Below the pieces are notes generated by a model that saw only the letters and a list, made by a program, of their open reading frames with translations, ran no database searches and was not told the DNA's origin. A program made the translations under genes and the position numbers. Positions 13,691-27,948 of a DNA stretch of 64,000 bases are shown in pieces. The stretch covers positions 8,625,926-8,689,925 of the forward strand of contig JAKOON010000007.1 of assembly GCA_022577435.1 (NCBI GenBank), read 5' to 3'. This DNA comes from Embiotoca jacksoni. Taxonomy: Eukaryota > Chordata > Actinopteri > Embiotocidae. Positions within the stretch are counted from its first letter, which is position 1. Each line of letters starts with the position of its first letter.

Positions 13691-16600
13691 TTGGTGAGGA
13701 GATTTGGTGCCGAATAATTTTTTTTTATATGTATAATATACATTTTGATTTAACTATATCAAATGTCTTCTGCTGGATCTTTACTATGTCGTTTTCAACA
13801 CAGTGACACAGTGATATGCTCAATAGCAGAAAACTACTCTAAGAATTCCAAGTGAAATGTAAGTAACAGTAAATATGCAGCGCTGGTAGAGGAGTGCCGC
13901 AGATGGAAAATATGGTGTATGCCCGTTGAAGTGGGGGTAGGGGCTTTGCAAGAAAATCACTGTGAACAGCCTGCAGTCTCCTGGGCATCAGTGGTGCACG
14001 TAAATGAAAGCCATGACGAGAGCTTCAGAGGCAGCAGAGAAAGCTTCAAGATGGCTGTGGATCAGGAGAGCCGAGCTGTGGTCTAACATCTCTTGGACAC
14101 AGGCCGGGAACTGATCAACCCCACTCGAGTTGCATGGGTAAGGGTGTGTGAGTTGGAAAGACCCCAAACACCCAATGAATCTGGTACTATCACAACTGAT
14201 GTGTCCAAAGCCCCTTTTCCACCAACTCTGTGCCGGTGACTAATCTAGAACTGGTTTCATCAAAAAAACAAAAAAAAGACAGTTTACGGTGCCAAAAAGC
14301 TGGCACCAGCACGGCCCCACAAAATTGCTGGTCCAAAAGTTGGAGCCACTGATGTCAGTATCTATGGGAGGATTAAGGACCAAGAGCAGATTGAGCAGTT
14401 GGTTCGAATTGCTGTCAAATCTGAAGTATGCATTCAGGGACACCCAGAAATTCCACTGATAAACACTCAAAGCTTTAAAAAGAAAAGTCACACTAAAAGT
14501 GATTTTTTTTTTTTTTTTTTTTTTTTAATCAATATTTTTTGTCTTCCTGTGATAAGCAAAGACATTTTCAATAAATAAGATGTGAAAATACCTTTACAGT
14601 CCTCAGTGTGTAGTCTTGGTAGTCTTATATCAAAAAGATTGTTTTTGAATGGCACCTTTCACAAAGAAAACTTAAGGACACAAGTTGCACAGAAGAGAAT
14701 ATTAGATCATATTTTTTGGAAGTTTTGAAGATTGCCGAGTTTGAAACCAGTGCACAGACACAATGGTCAGGGAGTCCTATCTTCCGTCTGATGTTCAGCT
14801 GTTTAAAACTGGAGAGACTGGATTGCATTGGTGTTGTCAAAAATAGGATCCACCTCTCAGAATTTGATGCGGTCTGAGTTTCCTCTGACACATGATTTCT
14901 AGTCCTTATCTTCGTCTCAACCTTTCTTAAGTTTCCTTGGCGGAGAGAGGTAATACAAGTTGGGATGGGTTGGTGTGTAATCCCCGCGGATACAGTGAAT
15001 CTACATTGGCAAAAGGACAATAGTAATGATATTCACCTAATCTCCGCTGACAGATTCAGGACATGCTTTTCATTAACACAAAAGTGGATAAGAGAGCAAT
15101 AAGCACTGTTTCAGAGTTTACCTAAATCCTTTAAAGCTAACTGAGATTCACATTCTGGTGTCACCTGTCTCTGTCTGCTCGGGCTTAAGCCAATGCAGGT
15201 ACCATATTTACAGAGCTCTTTGACATACTTTTGCGACTGTATTTTTCAAAGGGTGTGACTACAACAATACCGGGACAAAGTTAAATTCTCAGCCAGCCAT
15301 GTAAACTTCACTGCATCTAGAGTTGTCAACATAAGGGAAATACATGTATTCAATGAGAGCTTTAAAAAAATTGATGTGAATGATAAATCCGTAATAGCAA
15401 AAGATCTTTACTGTGAAGAGGTTGTAGAAAGCTTCCGTATTTCAAAAGAATTTCACATTTCCGTATGTGCAGAATTCCTTCATGAAAAGGCCTGTATATA
15501 ATTTAATTGTTCATGTAGCTGCAGTGTTAAACCCAAAGCATTATATACATATGGGGATAAAAAAAACAGTCATAAACCGATGATCTCATCAGATTATGAT
15601 CTTATTCAGTTTAATTAAAATACACAGGTTCCAGTCTGCAAGGCATATCTACTTTGTCAACAGCATTCTTTATCGTCTGAAATAAAGCAGCTTCAGATTG
15701 TGCTGTCAGTCATTTGGTAAAAACAGGTGTTTTTCACATTTTGGCTATCTCGCATTATAAAGAAATTTGTCATTTCTTGATGCCCGGAGGAAAGTTAATT
15801 GGCGCAATCTCAAAAACGCCTCTTTCTCGCTATTTTTCATGAAGTGAAAGGTCATCACTGAAGTTTCCATTCAGATTGGAAAGGAGGTAAGCAGAGGAAG
15901 GATAGCACTTATTTTTCTTTTTAATTAGCTTCATCTGAGGAATTATCCAGCACTAATATAATGGCTCGATTCATCTCCCACACCATCTGGTGTGAGAGCG
16001 GTGTACCTCTGGAGCTGATTGCTTTCCCCTGGTGCTGTGTCGGGGTAATAGGCTGTTCAAAGGCTGCTCTGGACTCGGACAGCTGAGCAGAGGTGGGGCA
16101 GGAGCAGCTGGCCTTGGCGCCATCACCTGCTGCCTGTCAGAAGGCTTTCGAATGTGGTCCAGCCATGCCCTAAGTGCATGTATCCATGTGTGCGTATGTG
16201 TGTGCTTGTGTACATGTGCACCGTACGTGAGAGTCAAATTCAGGCAGAGCACGAATACGACTGAAGAAGACTGGAGGGAGAGACTGTGAGAGCGGACATC
16301 ATTAAGGACTCTCACGAACATCTGGGAGAGGTGAGCCAGGTGACGAATAAGCAGTAGTGTCTCGAGATGATACCAGCACTTCAGTTAGTTTGCCCTTCTG
16401 CACCTCGTGTCAAATGACAAAGCCAAGAAGATATATAAATTGCTTTTTGGTAAATTGTTTGTAAGCTTGGCTTTCTGTAATATTTCAGCCGTTTGAGCTA
16501 TATCTCAAAATGCGTGCCTTTTTTTTTTTTTAAATCATGTCACTGTCACTCAAGTTTTGGTTCAAATACTATATTTGTCACAATAACAGGGGATCATTTG

Positions 16601-18069
16601 ACAGTTTGACAACATCTGGTTTGCCCTGAGTCCTCCTAGCCCATCCCACAGTGAAGTGAACCCACTACGCCTCTGCATCACCGACACCTGTTGACTATGA
16701 CCCACTTTTGGTCAACAGACGTGTAGTTACGGGATGATGCTTCTCGTGTGTTTACTGAATAGAAGCTGGCAATGGTGCTGTTGTTAAAGTGACGCTATTC
16801 AATATTTTATTATCGACAATATGAAAGATGAACCCGCAGAAAATTAGCATCTGACTCTGCGGTTACAGCAGGTTATTAGCATCTCTAGCTTTTTCTGCCA
16901 GGTGCTCACGGGGGAACGAACTTCTAAGAACTGTTGGAGGAAGTACCCCCTTCCTTGTATCTGCTCTGCAGGAACTGAGAACCATCATAGTTCTTTGAAC
17001 TCCAACGTTAGCCACCGAAACAACACAAGTCCTCTATATCTAGAATATATTCACAGCTTTAACTTGCTGTTAAAGGGAACGTGAAAGGGAACTGTGACGT
17101 TTTATCAATGTGTTCAAAGTCACCAGAGAGTAATTTTACCTCACAGAACATGGGTGTTTCTGGTCTACCGCTGCCTCAATCGGTTAGTTAGTTTGTGTTA
17201 TCGTGCGACTTCGGTGGTGTTTGAACACATTATTTTGAATCCCAAGTACCCACGGAGGAGTTCCTCTCAGGGAGTCTTGAGAACAGTTTGGTCCAAAGAC
17301 GCCTACTGATTCTGTTTTACAGTCTGCATTCTCTAAGACTCGGATTCCCTTGCACTGCTCTTGTCAACCTTGTTTTTGAGAGATGTTGACTGTATACATA
17401 ACAACCTGTTTGCTAAGGCATTGTGACATACTACAAGTAATGACAAAACAAAATGATACTATTTTGCTTTTACAGATGTTGCACTGTTTTGTCAAAACCT
17501 TCCTCTTTCCTTTCCTTGTTTTCCATCACAATAATCTGCAAAATCTCTAAATTAAATTTACTAAATTAATACATTACTAAACTAATTAATTATTACAAAT
17601 TAAACTTACTAAAAACTGCAAAGAAACACAAGGCAATAAGCCGAAATACGCAGCCCGGTATCATGCTAATGTGTGTAATTCATCAGTCCACATTTTGCCT
17701 TGCCTTGATGTGAAAATTGCGCACATGTATGACCAGAGTCAAAGAAGGAAGCAGGTTAGACAGAGCAAAAAAACAGACTGGTAAGACGCTTTGGCGTGAC
17801 ACCAGGTTGACTGACTGAGCAGAAAACAGCTTGCTACCATGTATTTTAGACACCTTCTTTTTGGAAATGCTTTGGTATGAATGTTTTTGGGAGACAATCA
17901 GCAGCACAATGGCAAATCGGCAGGAGAAAAAGTCTGGATGGTAAACTACAATAACTGCTTTGTGCTGCTCCTTATCAGGTATAACAAATACTTGGAACTA
18001 ACAACTTGGAGAAAACATGTAATATGAATGAGGACACAGTTGGTCTGAACAACCTTAACTGCAGGAATT

Positions 18070-18161
<92 letters not shown>

Positions 18162-21100
18162 CTGCATGAAGGTGGAGGGGGTGTGAGGTGGGGCGGGGGT
18201 TATTGAGGGTATCTTATCTAACAGTTGAGCAGCTTTATGGCTTCTAATAGGCACCCTGTCGGATTGAATTGTAAATATGGAGCACCATTGTGCATTCAGA
18301 GGTGTGTACATCCTCCGCTTCATTTACCAGATGCGAAGTCATGACCAAGCCGTTTATTACACCATGCAATCCACAATTAAAATGAAGAGAGGCTCACAAG
18401 GAAAAAAAAAAAAGCCATTTACCTTAGCCCACACTGCACTTACACACCAGACACAAATTTCACTGTTACTTGAAAACTTTCCATGCATGCGGCACATTAT
18501 CATTTGATTTCCTTCCAGAGTTCTCAATTAAAATTATACAGAGGTTGCATTTCATTACCCGAGCTCGGGGCAATTTGCAGGCCATTAAGCCTCTACCTGT
18601 ACCAGTGGAGATGTTTTTGAGGTGAACATCTGGGGTTGAGGAGGCAGAGCATGAAATGAAATGCCCCTAGCTCTCCGCTCCGCCTTTTGTCCAAAAAGGG
18701 CCAAGGGTATTAGAACGCCATGCATAGTAAAGAGCGTGTTTCTGCGGACTGCAACAAATTGGTCTGGGATCTGAATAGAAATAGAAAATCAACCTCGAAT
18801 GTTGGATACCAAGTTTTTCATAGAGCTTCCAAAAATACACAGAGTATAAAAGTATTTTAATGTTTTCTGTTGAGTGTTATTGCATTACACTACCACTGCT
18901 ACTACTACTACTACTATTACTGCTCCTGATATTAATTTTAAGAAGCGTACTCGAGCATGAACCATGTTTCACCAGTGAAACCAGTGAACTTTTCTTTTTT
19001 TTTTTGCCTTCTAAATCATGAAGACCTCTAAAAATGCAAAGTGCTCCTTGATGAATTCCCCATAAGGGATCAACATTCTCTATAAACCTGTAATTGATTT
19101 CTGTGCCGTGCAATAATAAAGACTTGGCATGAAGAAAACTACTCTTATGAGACCTTTTAACCACCAGACCTCATTACACCTTGGCTCTAATGTTTTTTTC
19201 TAAATCACGATTTCACATACAAACTGCAATTATGTTGCCTAATGATATAATGTAATTTGGCTGTTAATGTACAAAAAACTGCGGCTCATGACAAATTATT
19301 CTCTGATCAAGATCGGATGTGTATTCCTTGTGCGCATTTTGCTCGGTGTGAGATAAGGCTGAAATGTTCCCACAGACTGCAGCGGTAGATAAAAAATAAT
19401 CACGGCAGATTTTCATTTCAAGTGATTTAAATGTTGCACTGATGTGCGTTGTGTGAACGTCTTGGAGCAAAATGCTGCTCTTGTGATGTCTCACCAATGT
19501 TTATGGACAGTCATTAACCTGATGTGGATCTTTGGCTCGACTACAACAAAATAGACAGATTTTTGAAGTAGCAAACTATTATAATAGTTATTACTGCTGA
19601 GGATTTCTAATCACATTTAGAGGACATTATCTAAACGGATTAGAACAATGACCAATAGTCTGTATTTAATGCCATCCGAGTTGGCGTTTGTCTTTACATT
19701 TGACAGTAGGTTGCTGTCACGCGCACAAACTGCATTGCACTGTTTTCTTTACGTAACAAGCCATATCTATGCAAAGATGAAGCCGTTTTATCAAGTGTTA
19801 CTGTGTTTGCTATAGAGCACCACCCTATAATCTTCTGCTGTTGAAAGAAGCGAAAAGAATAAAAAGTCAGTCTAATATTTTTCACAAAAACATAGAGGGA
19901 ACATTTTTTTTTTTATCAAAACCCGTAGCAAAACCCACACTTAGTACAGGGCAGCTTTGGTGTGTCTCTTTTCACACTGTTGTGAATAATAACATTTCTT
20001 TGTTGGGGATTATAGGCCCCTGCTACAGGGTTTTCCAAATAATTTTGCTTGTGACAGCCTGAAATGGCTTTCAGTTTGTCAAATAACTGCAGAGTTGCTG
20101 TCTAAGTCATGCAGTGAACATCACTTTCCTTAACACTGTGAGGCGGCCGCGTTAAGAGAGCCCCAACACAAACTAGCTTTTCATTTCTGTTATCATGCTC
20201 CAACAGTATGGGGATCTCACTGGAGATTTGTGTGGTACAAGTTGTATTCTAGATGATATGCAGTAATCAGGTCCTTTGAGTCTCCTACTGTCTCTCTCTC
20301 TCTCTCTTCTTCTTGTCTGTCGCTCCCTCTTTCCCTTGCCCTCACTAAAGCTGGTGAGCACTCAAGTTTTTCAGTGTTTTAACATTACATCATTCCACAT
20401 GGCACGCTATTAAGCTTTTGGGAACTGGGAAGACAGCCCAGGCCTTCCGATTTGTCATAGCATTGAGCTCCATTGTTGCACTGAGCAGATGAATCACATG
20501 CTGACCAAACCAACACTGAGCTAGAGGAAATAATTAATGCACAGCCCCTCTTTTGTTTTCCACAAATACAGCGCACGGACAAGTGGTGACATTGTGACTA
20601 GTAGTCAGATTTGGTCCCTTTTGTGTCAACACTGAGGACACATATTTATTCTGCAAAGGGCATGGCCTCTTTCCACCTATCCCTCCATCTGCCCATATGA
20701 TATTCCATCCAGGTACGATGTCATGGCGACGCTTAGTTATGCAGTGGAATTTATTGTCTGCACTGCGGCAGATTACCATTGCTTAACATGCCACACAGGA
20801 GACTTAAAGAGGCAGCACCTTTTGCAGTGTTGTATCTTGCTGGCAACTATGTTGGACTGCCTGAGGCATGCTGGGATGTCGGGTTTCCTATGCAGTGAAG
20901 GACATGAGGCATTCAGTAAAGTGAAAGAGAAGAGAAGGTGGACACTGAACGTATTAAAATGGCACAGACTATTTTCCCTTTCTATATATTCAAATTTGTA
21001 TTTGTGTCTGATACTTTTCATTTTTTCGTTGTATTTCTTTAAGACTGCTGTGTTATTATATGACACACACTGACATATTATCCCGACTCTGCTTTGCCAT

Positions 21101-22479
21101 TTTGGTGTAAACCTGGCATATCTGCCTTGACTATTGACATTATAGTCATTAAAAGCCAGCTCACATGCACTGCTTACTTGAGAAATCTCGCTTCTAACAC
21201 TTTCTGTTGCTAAAATATGATGTCCTTGGGGGCAGTCAGGGGAAGCAAAAGTTATGTAATGATCAGGTATATAAACCCACTATTTACAAGGTCAATATCT
21301 TGCATGAAATTCACTCAAAGGCGCCTTCAAAGCAGCTAACTAAATGCATTTTAGTATTCCTTCCAACTCCATTCTGTAACAAAATACAGATTCAAACCTA
21401 AATAATTTAACATCTCTGCATGTCAAACAGGGGGATCAGGAATGAGCCTCAGGATGAATTTGAAGGCAAAGTTTCTTACCGAGCTAAAGGCTATGTAACA
21501 AAAGACTTAGGCTACTTTGGGTACAAGAGATTTTCCTGTAAAAAAAAATGTCTAGTGAGATGAGAATTAATCTTTTGAAGTTGTTATCTGCATACATGCG
21601 CTATCAGATTCAGACACCAAGCTATAGGAGGATAAGAGAGGTTCAGCTTTTGTCCACCGTGGGCAATCCTCCTGGCAATATGGCTGCTGTGTGGGTTTTT
21701 TCCAGCCTGATGCTGATTGCCTGGGGTTAAGCAAGAAACAAAATGTTCTAAAAATTAAATCAACGCCTGCATGTCTCTGTTCAGATCCCATCTGTAGGTA
21801 GTTATAGACTATTGCCTACAGCTGAAACACGAGCAGAAGTGTTCAGTTTTACAATAACGCTCCAGTGTACTTGCACATTATTTTTTACTTTAGAACTTTC
21901 CTTTTCTTTTCACATCCACGTAACTGCTTTTCTCCTGAGCATGTATAGAGCTACATTTGAGTTGTTTTCAGTGTTTTAAAATAAATTGAACCCTGTTTTA
22001 CTCTATGGGATTATGAATTAAGAACATAACACTGTAGCTGCAGATTATATTAACAGTTTAAAGAAATCTATTCTATTTTTTTCACATAAAATAATACTTT
22101 TTTTTGTTACTGGTAAACTTTTCTAAATGCTAGAAAAGTAATATAGTTTTCTTTTTATATTTTGGGCAAGTGTACGTGTCAATGTGTAAACAGAGTAAGA
22201 AGAAGATAGCAGTTTTGGCCAAAGTGGCCGTTTACACCTACTGCTTATACAATGCTTCAAAAAAAAATTGTCTCTGGGAGGAGCTGTACTAAAAGATAGC
22301 AAGTTGGTAATAAAGATGAAACCAAAGGAAAAGCACATCTTATACGTTGTAAATGTTAGGACTCTGGCAGGGATTTACTTTAAACTTTTCTATTCTATAT
22401 TTACCTGAAAATAGTCCTGGTACGATCAGACTGAGCTAAAGCAGAAATTACGTTTACCCCCTGTGCAAAGGGCAGACCC
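13691..22479. other. klhl4 3' flank: no gene seen
   Basis: Apart from T-runs (about 14503-14526) and (GT)42, this is AT-rich sequence. The stretch about 16620-17310 is richer in CpG and looks repeat-derived, but I could not name it. No exon with a recognisable protein was found on either strand. Confidence 0.6.
18072..18155. repeat. (GT)42 microsatellite
   Basis: Pure GT array in the klhl4 3' flank. It creates spurious poly-Thr-His open frames on the other strand. Confidence 0.97.
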
Positions 22480-22535
22480 TTTCCTCAGTAAATTTCCCCA
22501 CTGTGGGATTAATAAAGTCAAATCTATCTCAAGCA
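22480..22535 (+). repeat. LINE/SINE-type 3' tail
   Basis: GTAAATTTCCCCACTGTGGG followed by ATTAATAAAG resembles the recurrent 3' tail of fish non-LTR elements. The body upstream is too decayed to name. Confidence 0.45.
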
Positions 22536-22899
22536 GCATTAATGATCAATTCGGAAGGGATGTGACAAATGGTACATGGCATTTATCCATAAAAAAAACC
22601 ACCTATATGCATACAGAACTCTCATTGTAGTGCAGTAACAATAATCGTGTACAGGTCTATTTGTATATTACAATCATAGCCAGGGCACAAAATTACCTTT
22701 CTGGCTGAACAAAGTAAGGCTACGGACCAGGTTTTTGGGGGTTTTTTTTACCCATCAAATATTAAACATTGCGTTTTATAGCCAAAGACAATATATTACC
22801 TTTGGAGTTATTAATTGCACACCACATCAAAAATGAGGCATATACAGACATTTCAGGGATGTGTTTCATGTTATAACTAAAATGATACATCAGCAGTCA

Positions 22900-23935
22900 C
22901 CAGTAGTTGAAATGGTGGTTCGTATTCTCCCCCACTCTCCGGCTCACTGTGTGTTCCTCTGCCTCTCTCTGCGTATCAGAGTTTCCCACCCAGTAGAGAA
23001 TTTACTTAGGAGGTGGGTGGCCCGGCCTGTGACCGATGTGCATGCAGAGACTCTTGCAGTTTAAATGGGGAGAGTGTAACCCAGATTATTCTCTGTTGCT
23101 ACAATTTACAGATGTCTCCTCAACGCCTCACAGGCAGCCTATTGATAGACGCTACAAGTTACCCGTGTTCCATAAAAGCCTCGCGGGCAGTCTATCGGTA
23201 GACGCGGCTGCACACAGAGAAACCCACAATCCATACACAGTTACTGCAGCACAGTACCAGACACTGCACAACACGCATCAGACTGAGGGAACGGAAACAA
23301 CCACCGCTGGCCAAGCTTCAGACAAAACTTTTACAGACTGACTGGAACGCAGAAATGTCCAACACAGAACACGCACTCAAACGCCACACAATAATCATCG
23401 CTGACGTACGCCGACAATAAATCGACGGCATGATGTGCGCCACTAAAAACACACTAAAAAACAACACAGGCTCATTGTTGAGGCACGGTACATAATAATA
23501 CAACAGCTCCACCAAAACGTGAAAAGGGCACTGCACAACTACAGTGCATATTACGATAGACCACTGCACGGCAATAGTATATATTACAGTACAACACTAC
23601 ACAGCCACCGTAAATATTACAGGAGACGATCAACAAAATGTCGCAGGACGGGCCTGTTGTGTGAAAGGCATTAGCGGTAGGGTCCAACTGTAGCAGGAGC
23701 GAATAGCGGCACAGTGTACAGTTCTTACAAGTTTCACGTCTTGTGCTTCTCAGATCAATATCTTCTAGATCTAGCTGTAGTCGGGTTGCGCCATAAGTCC
23801 AGTGCCCAAGACGGACTTGTTCGGCCTCATCGTCTTGTTTATCTTCCGGTCTCAGCATGCTAACTGAAGTGGCAACGTCGCTGGCCCGGCTGGCGGCATG
23901 TTTGGAGATGCCGCACTGCACATTCAGCCAGCATA
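22900..23935. other. CpG-rich patch of unusual composition
   Basis: Compared with its AT-rich surroundings, this kilobase is rich in CpG and ACA/CAC words. It contains a near-duplicated 28-bp segment (23125-23152 and 23178-23205) and three degenerate 33-bp tandem units (23528-23626). No coding domain was recognised in either strand. A decayed mobile element is the simplest explanation; the family is unknown. Confidence 0.5.
23528..23626. repeat. three degenerate 33-bp tandem units
   Basis: Units at 23528-23560, 23561-23593 and 23594-23626 share the pattern CACT-x-CAC then ATATTAC near the end. 33 bp is a multiple of three, which is why the reverse strand stays open and reads as a repeated 11-residue pattern. 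Confidence 0.75.
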
Positions 23936-24224
23936 TATTTCTTGGTCTTTTATTTTATTTTTCTCTGTCTTTGGGTCGTTTAGTGCCCCAATTCATTTTC
24001 TCTGGCATGATGAGGCGGGCATGATGCATTTCATTTCCGCCCTCACTTGACCTTTCCGCTATGTCCACACCAAGGGATCATGGGAGAAAATGTGTTTAAT
24101 AAAAGGTAAAACTGGACCGATTTCAAATGTGTTGGTATTTATCATTCATCGATAACCCCGTAAATAAAAACAATCAAAGGTAAAATTATCATTATCATTA
24201 TGTTTTTGTATTCATTCATTTATC

Positions 24225-24263
24225 TATCTACTTACTTACTTGTTTACTTACTTATTTACTTAA
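24225..24263. repeat. (CTTA)n-type degenerate microsatellite
   Basis: ACTTACTTACTTG-like tetranucleotide units with interruptions, following a TCATT/TCTA-rich lead. Confidence 0.8.
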
Positions 24264-27200
24264 AAAGTCACGGTATGGTCATGGTACACCAAACAGTAGC
24301 AATAATAAAGGCTTCAAGTTGTATTTCTCACTATACTGTAATGTTCATCTCAAATGCACTACAAAGTGGTCTGTTATGCGTCAGCCCTGCAAAACCAATG
24401 AAGATAAACCTTAAAAGCTGATGAGTGTCAGCAAATAATATTCGGCTAATGCAAAGTGTGTACACAATATCTCAAAAAGCCTAATGTTATAGGAAATAAA
24501 TCAGAATGTTAAATCTAAAGTACACATTGCTGGTCAAATTTTGAGCACCATTGAAAAGTAGCACATGGCCAATATTATTTATTTTAGTGTGTCCAGGAAA
24601 ATTCTTATTGTATAACGTTAGACCTTTAACATTTCTGCGCGTTTGTGTTTTCTGTGTTTGCAGTAGACACAGCTTGTTCCCATAATATTCTCCCACAATA
24701 TTTTCATCCTTTGATTCCGACATGGCCGCATAAACTTGACCCAAAGCATGCGGGGCGGTGGACATTTGTTGACTCTTCATCCATTCCAAGGCCTGCCATT
24801 ATGGCTCTGAATGACAGATGAAGATACGCCGGTGTTCTCCCTCAGGCTGTAAAGCATGAGGTCTAACCCTCCTTGCAGCAGAAGTAATGGTCCACACCTT
24901 TAATTGTCGCGGGCTGTTCATCTTCACTAAGAATAGCAGTAAGCAATGGGTCTGGGAAAGAAAGGCAGTCGTGTCTGACAAAGAAAGTGATTTAGTTCTG
25001 GAGGCAATTCGTAAGCGGTCGTTGCACAGGCAGCAGTAATGTGCCGAGAGAAAGATCATGTAGGGTAAGAAGCCTAGCAGACACAATAGTGGCACATAAG
25101 CAATGCTGCTTGTTTTGTTTTTTTCTCCCATTGCAAGCATTTATTAGAAAAAAAAAAAAAACAAGCAGTAAAATTGTATATTGTGTGTGTCCTTCGAGGA
25201 GTTCGAGCTTGTGTTATTGAAGTGGACATGATGTCCTCTGAATTATGGATGCTGCAAAGACTTAGAAAGAGAGTTGGACAGAACACCTTTGCTGTCACGT
25301 CTCGTCTCTATCCGTCTGAAAACAAACAACATATCTCATTTAAAGAATTGGGCTGCTCGCGTTATGTGATCTTTTTTTCAGGTCCTGATGTTTCCTCATT
25401 ATTCCATTTGATGTCAAAACATCATTTGATGCTCAACTTTCAAAAGTGTGCTTTTAGTTTTGTATTTCTTTATTCCACGCAGTCTTCCAAGAGGCAAAAC
25501 TGCTGTGAAAAAAAAATTGTGCCATTGATGGGTCACTAGTTTACTGTCTGAGTTGCACACATAAAATAAGAAATAGACAAGTGTAGTTACCAATTTAAAG
25601 CGTGTTCCCAGGGAATGTTGAGGCCCATTAAAATGATAGATTGCATGGTGTATGCAAAGGGATGCTTTACACCCACAAAACAGTCTAATTGCATTCATTC
25701 CTGTGAGAAGTCCACAAATGTTGAATCTAGATTCTCAGGCGTATTGGCAGCAAGCTGCTAGACAGCAGATGACTAGCTTCAAACGAGTAGCGAGGGGGAG
25801 GGATGTAAAATCTTGACAAACAGTGAGAGCCAGCGTCCACATCATCTCTCGCCCCTGACAGGCTTCTCCATGCATGAATTCAAAGCTGGTAAAACCGTGG
25901 CTGGATTCATTTTGATCTGACATCCATCATGTAGATCAGTGTTGTGGCTTCGCTGTACTGTGTCCACGATAAGATGTTTTGGCAATCGGCCCATGACATC
26001 TGTTAGAGCCAGTCAAGAGAATCCGGGACCAATTTGGCATTTGTGTCACAAGTTATTGTGGGCTTTGGGCTGTCTACTATTCATTCATTATAGAGTAGTC
26101 ACACAAGTACCAAAATTATCACTTAATGTCACTGCACTTGATGTAAATGCTTTTTAAATTGAAAATTGAAAAATGTTATTAAAAGATACGTCTTATTTTT
26201 AGTTGTGTTGATTTTACAGGTGGAATTTAGTGTCATTTCATCAGATTGTGATGTTTTTTTGTATGTGTACTGTGCCTTATGCCGCAAAAATAGATTTAGT
26301 TGTCTTTCCCTATGTCAGGAGGAACTGGTAAAAGCCTTGCAACCAGCTGCCTGGGGCTAAATGTGTTTTGTGTACCGGTTAAAAAACATTAAGAAATAAA
26401 CTACGGGATACGCTGCAATATTAATGATGATGTGAGATGAAGACTAGACCCATGTTGAAGAGACGAGGGCTCTTTGATGGTTACCACCGTGGAAAGCAGC
26501 CCTGCTTGTACTCATCTAGTGGGTCTGTTTCTCCTAACACTGGCAGAGATATTTAACCATCCAGTGTTTTAGCTGGCAGCAGTGTCCAAACCTGCATAGA
26601 ATATCAGCCTCAGAGCCGAGTTACAGAACTACAGCTGAACAATACCAGCTTGTATGGCGGACGCATGGCAGCATGTGTGTGGAAGGCGTTAGGCAGATGG
26701 GATGTGTCTGATATCTCTCACTCAACATAATGAGACGAGAACGCGCTTCAGCAATCTTAGGGCCCGACTGATGGCAAGAGACACAGTGCCCACTCATACG
26801 GGAGGGATCTTTCCCCTCTTCAAAGATAATGAGATGACAATGTATTCAACTATCATTAGATAGAGACGGGGTTGGGGGGGGAGGACGGACGGAAGGAGAA
26901 ACGTTCTATAGCACTTGTCGTCTGCCTTTGATCAGACGGGAAAAGCAACTGTCATTCTTTGTATCAGCGCTGGACTCATGAAAGCTCAGCTAACTACTTT
27001 ATCAGTGTCAGTGTCACTAAAAGGCTATAGTTTGGAGCGTACTTCCTCGAGCAGGTGATTTCCCCCGCTCACCTGGATTGTCAGCTGAGCAGCAACACAC
27101 ACCTCGGTGGTTCCCCATTGCCCTGTTGCCCGTGTGATATGTTAAATATGTCGCTTCTCTCTCTGAGATCAGTCACTTGACAAAATTTTTTTTTTTTTTT

Positions 27201-27864
27201 TGCAGTGTAAAATCAATTTTACCGTCACCTGGGAAGAGAAGACACAACATTTTTGGCTGACATGGCGCTCCATTGCAACATGTCAGAAGAGTCATGTTAA
27301 CAGGCTTATTTAAGTGGGCTTGACGAGACAATCTTATTCTAAGTTGACAGTTTGCTGTGGCACTTGTAGAGGGATCCATCTTGTCTTTAGTCCCTGTGGT
27401 GAAGATCTTTCGCATGCTGTTTTTTTTTTTTTTATTCTCAGTCTTTCTCAGAACACTGTGTTTTGACATATAAACCATCCAAATCCTTTTTTTTTCAGAC
27501 ACTATTCACTGAGCATTTGGCCAACGGATCCGTAGTGAAGTTCTGAGACTGTATTTTGACAGCAAACAATTATGCAGCGTTATCATTTATCTGGCACAAG
27601 AAATGTTTTTCATGCGCCTGTGACATGTTATCTTCACAGTTCAATGGTTTGTAATTTACAAAAAATCGAATTCCTACTTAATCCAAAAATATATATTATA
27701 TAAGAAAGCAACTTTGTATACACATCTTGTCTTCCCAGCCAACAATCAATATCATACAACATCTGCAGCTCATGCTGTGTTGTTGCATCTTTCCCCCATC
27801 ACTCTCCATCTCTGTTCACTGTCACAAAAAGAATAAAATACGAGGGAAAGCTACTTCTTCACTC

Positions 27865-27948
27865 AAAAAATGAAAAAAAAAAAAGAAAAAAAAAAAAAGA
27901 GAAAAGGCTTGAAGCGGAGCTAAAAAAAAAAAAAAAAAAAAAAAAAAT
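27865..27948. repeat. A-rich tracts
   Basis: Two long A-runs separated by about 30 bp of GAAAAGG-rich sequence. They may be old retroposon tails; no body was identified. Confidence 0.8.

Noticed and set aside
23472..23921. 149-codon frame with an 11-residue repeated pattern
   Set aside because: The pattern follows from 33-bp DNA tandem units. The frame has no family resemblance and no start context.
24487..25140. Two adjacent minus-strand open frames of 100 and 113 codons
   Set aside because: I looked for a transposon or gene fragment but saw no recognisable motif, so it is left as unassigned intergenic sequence.
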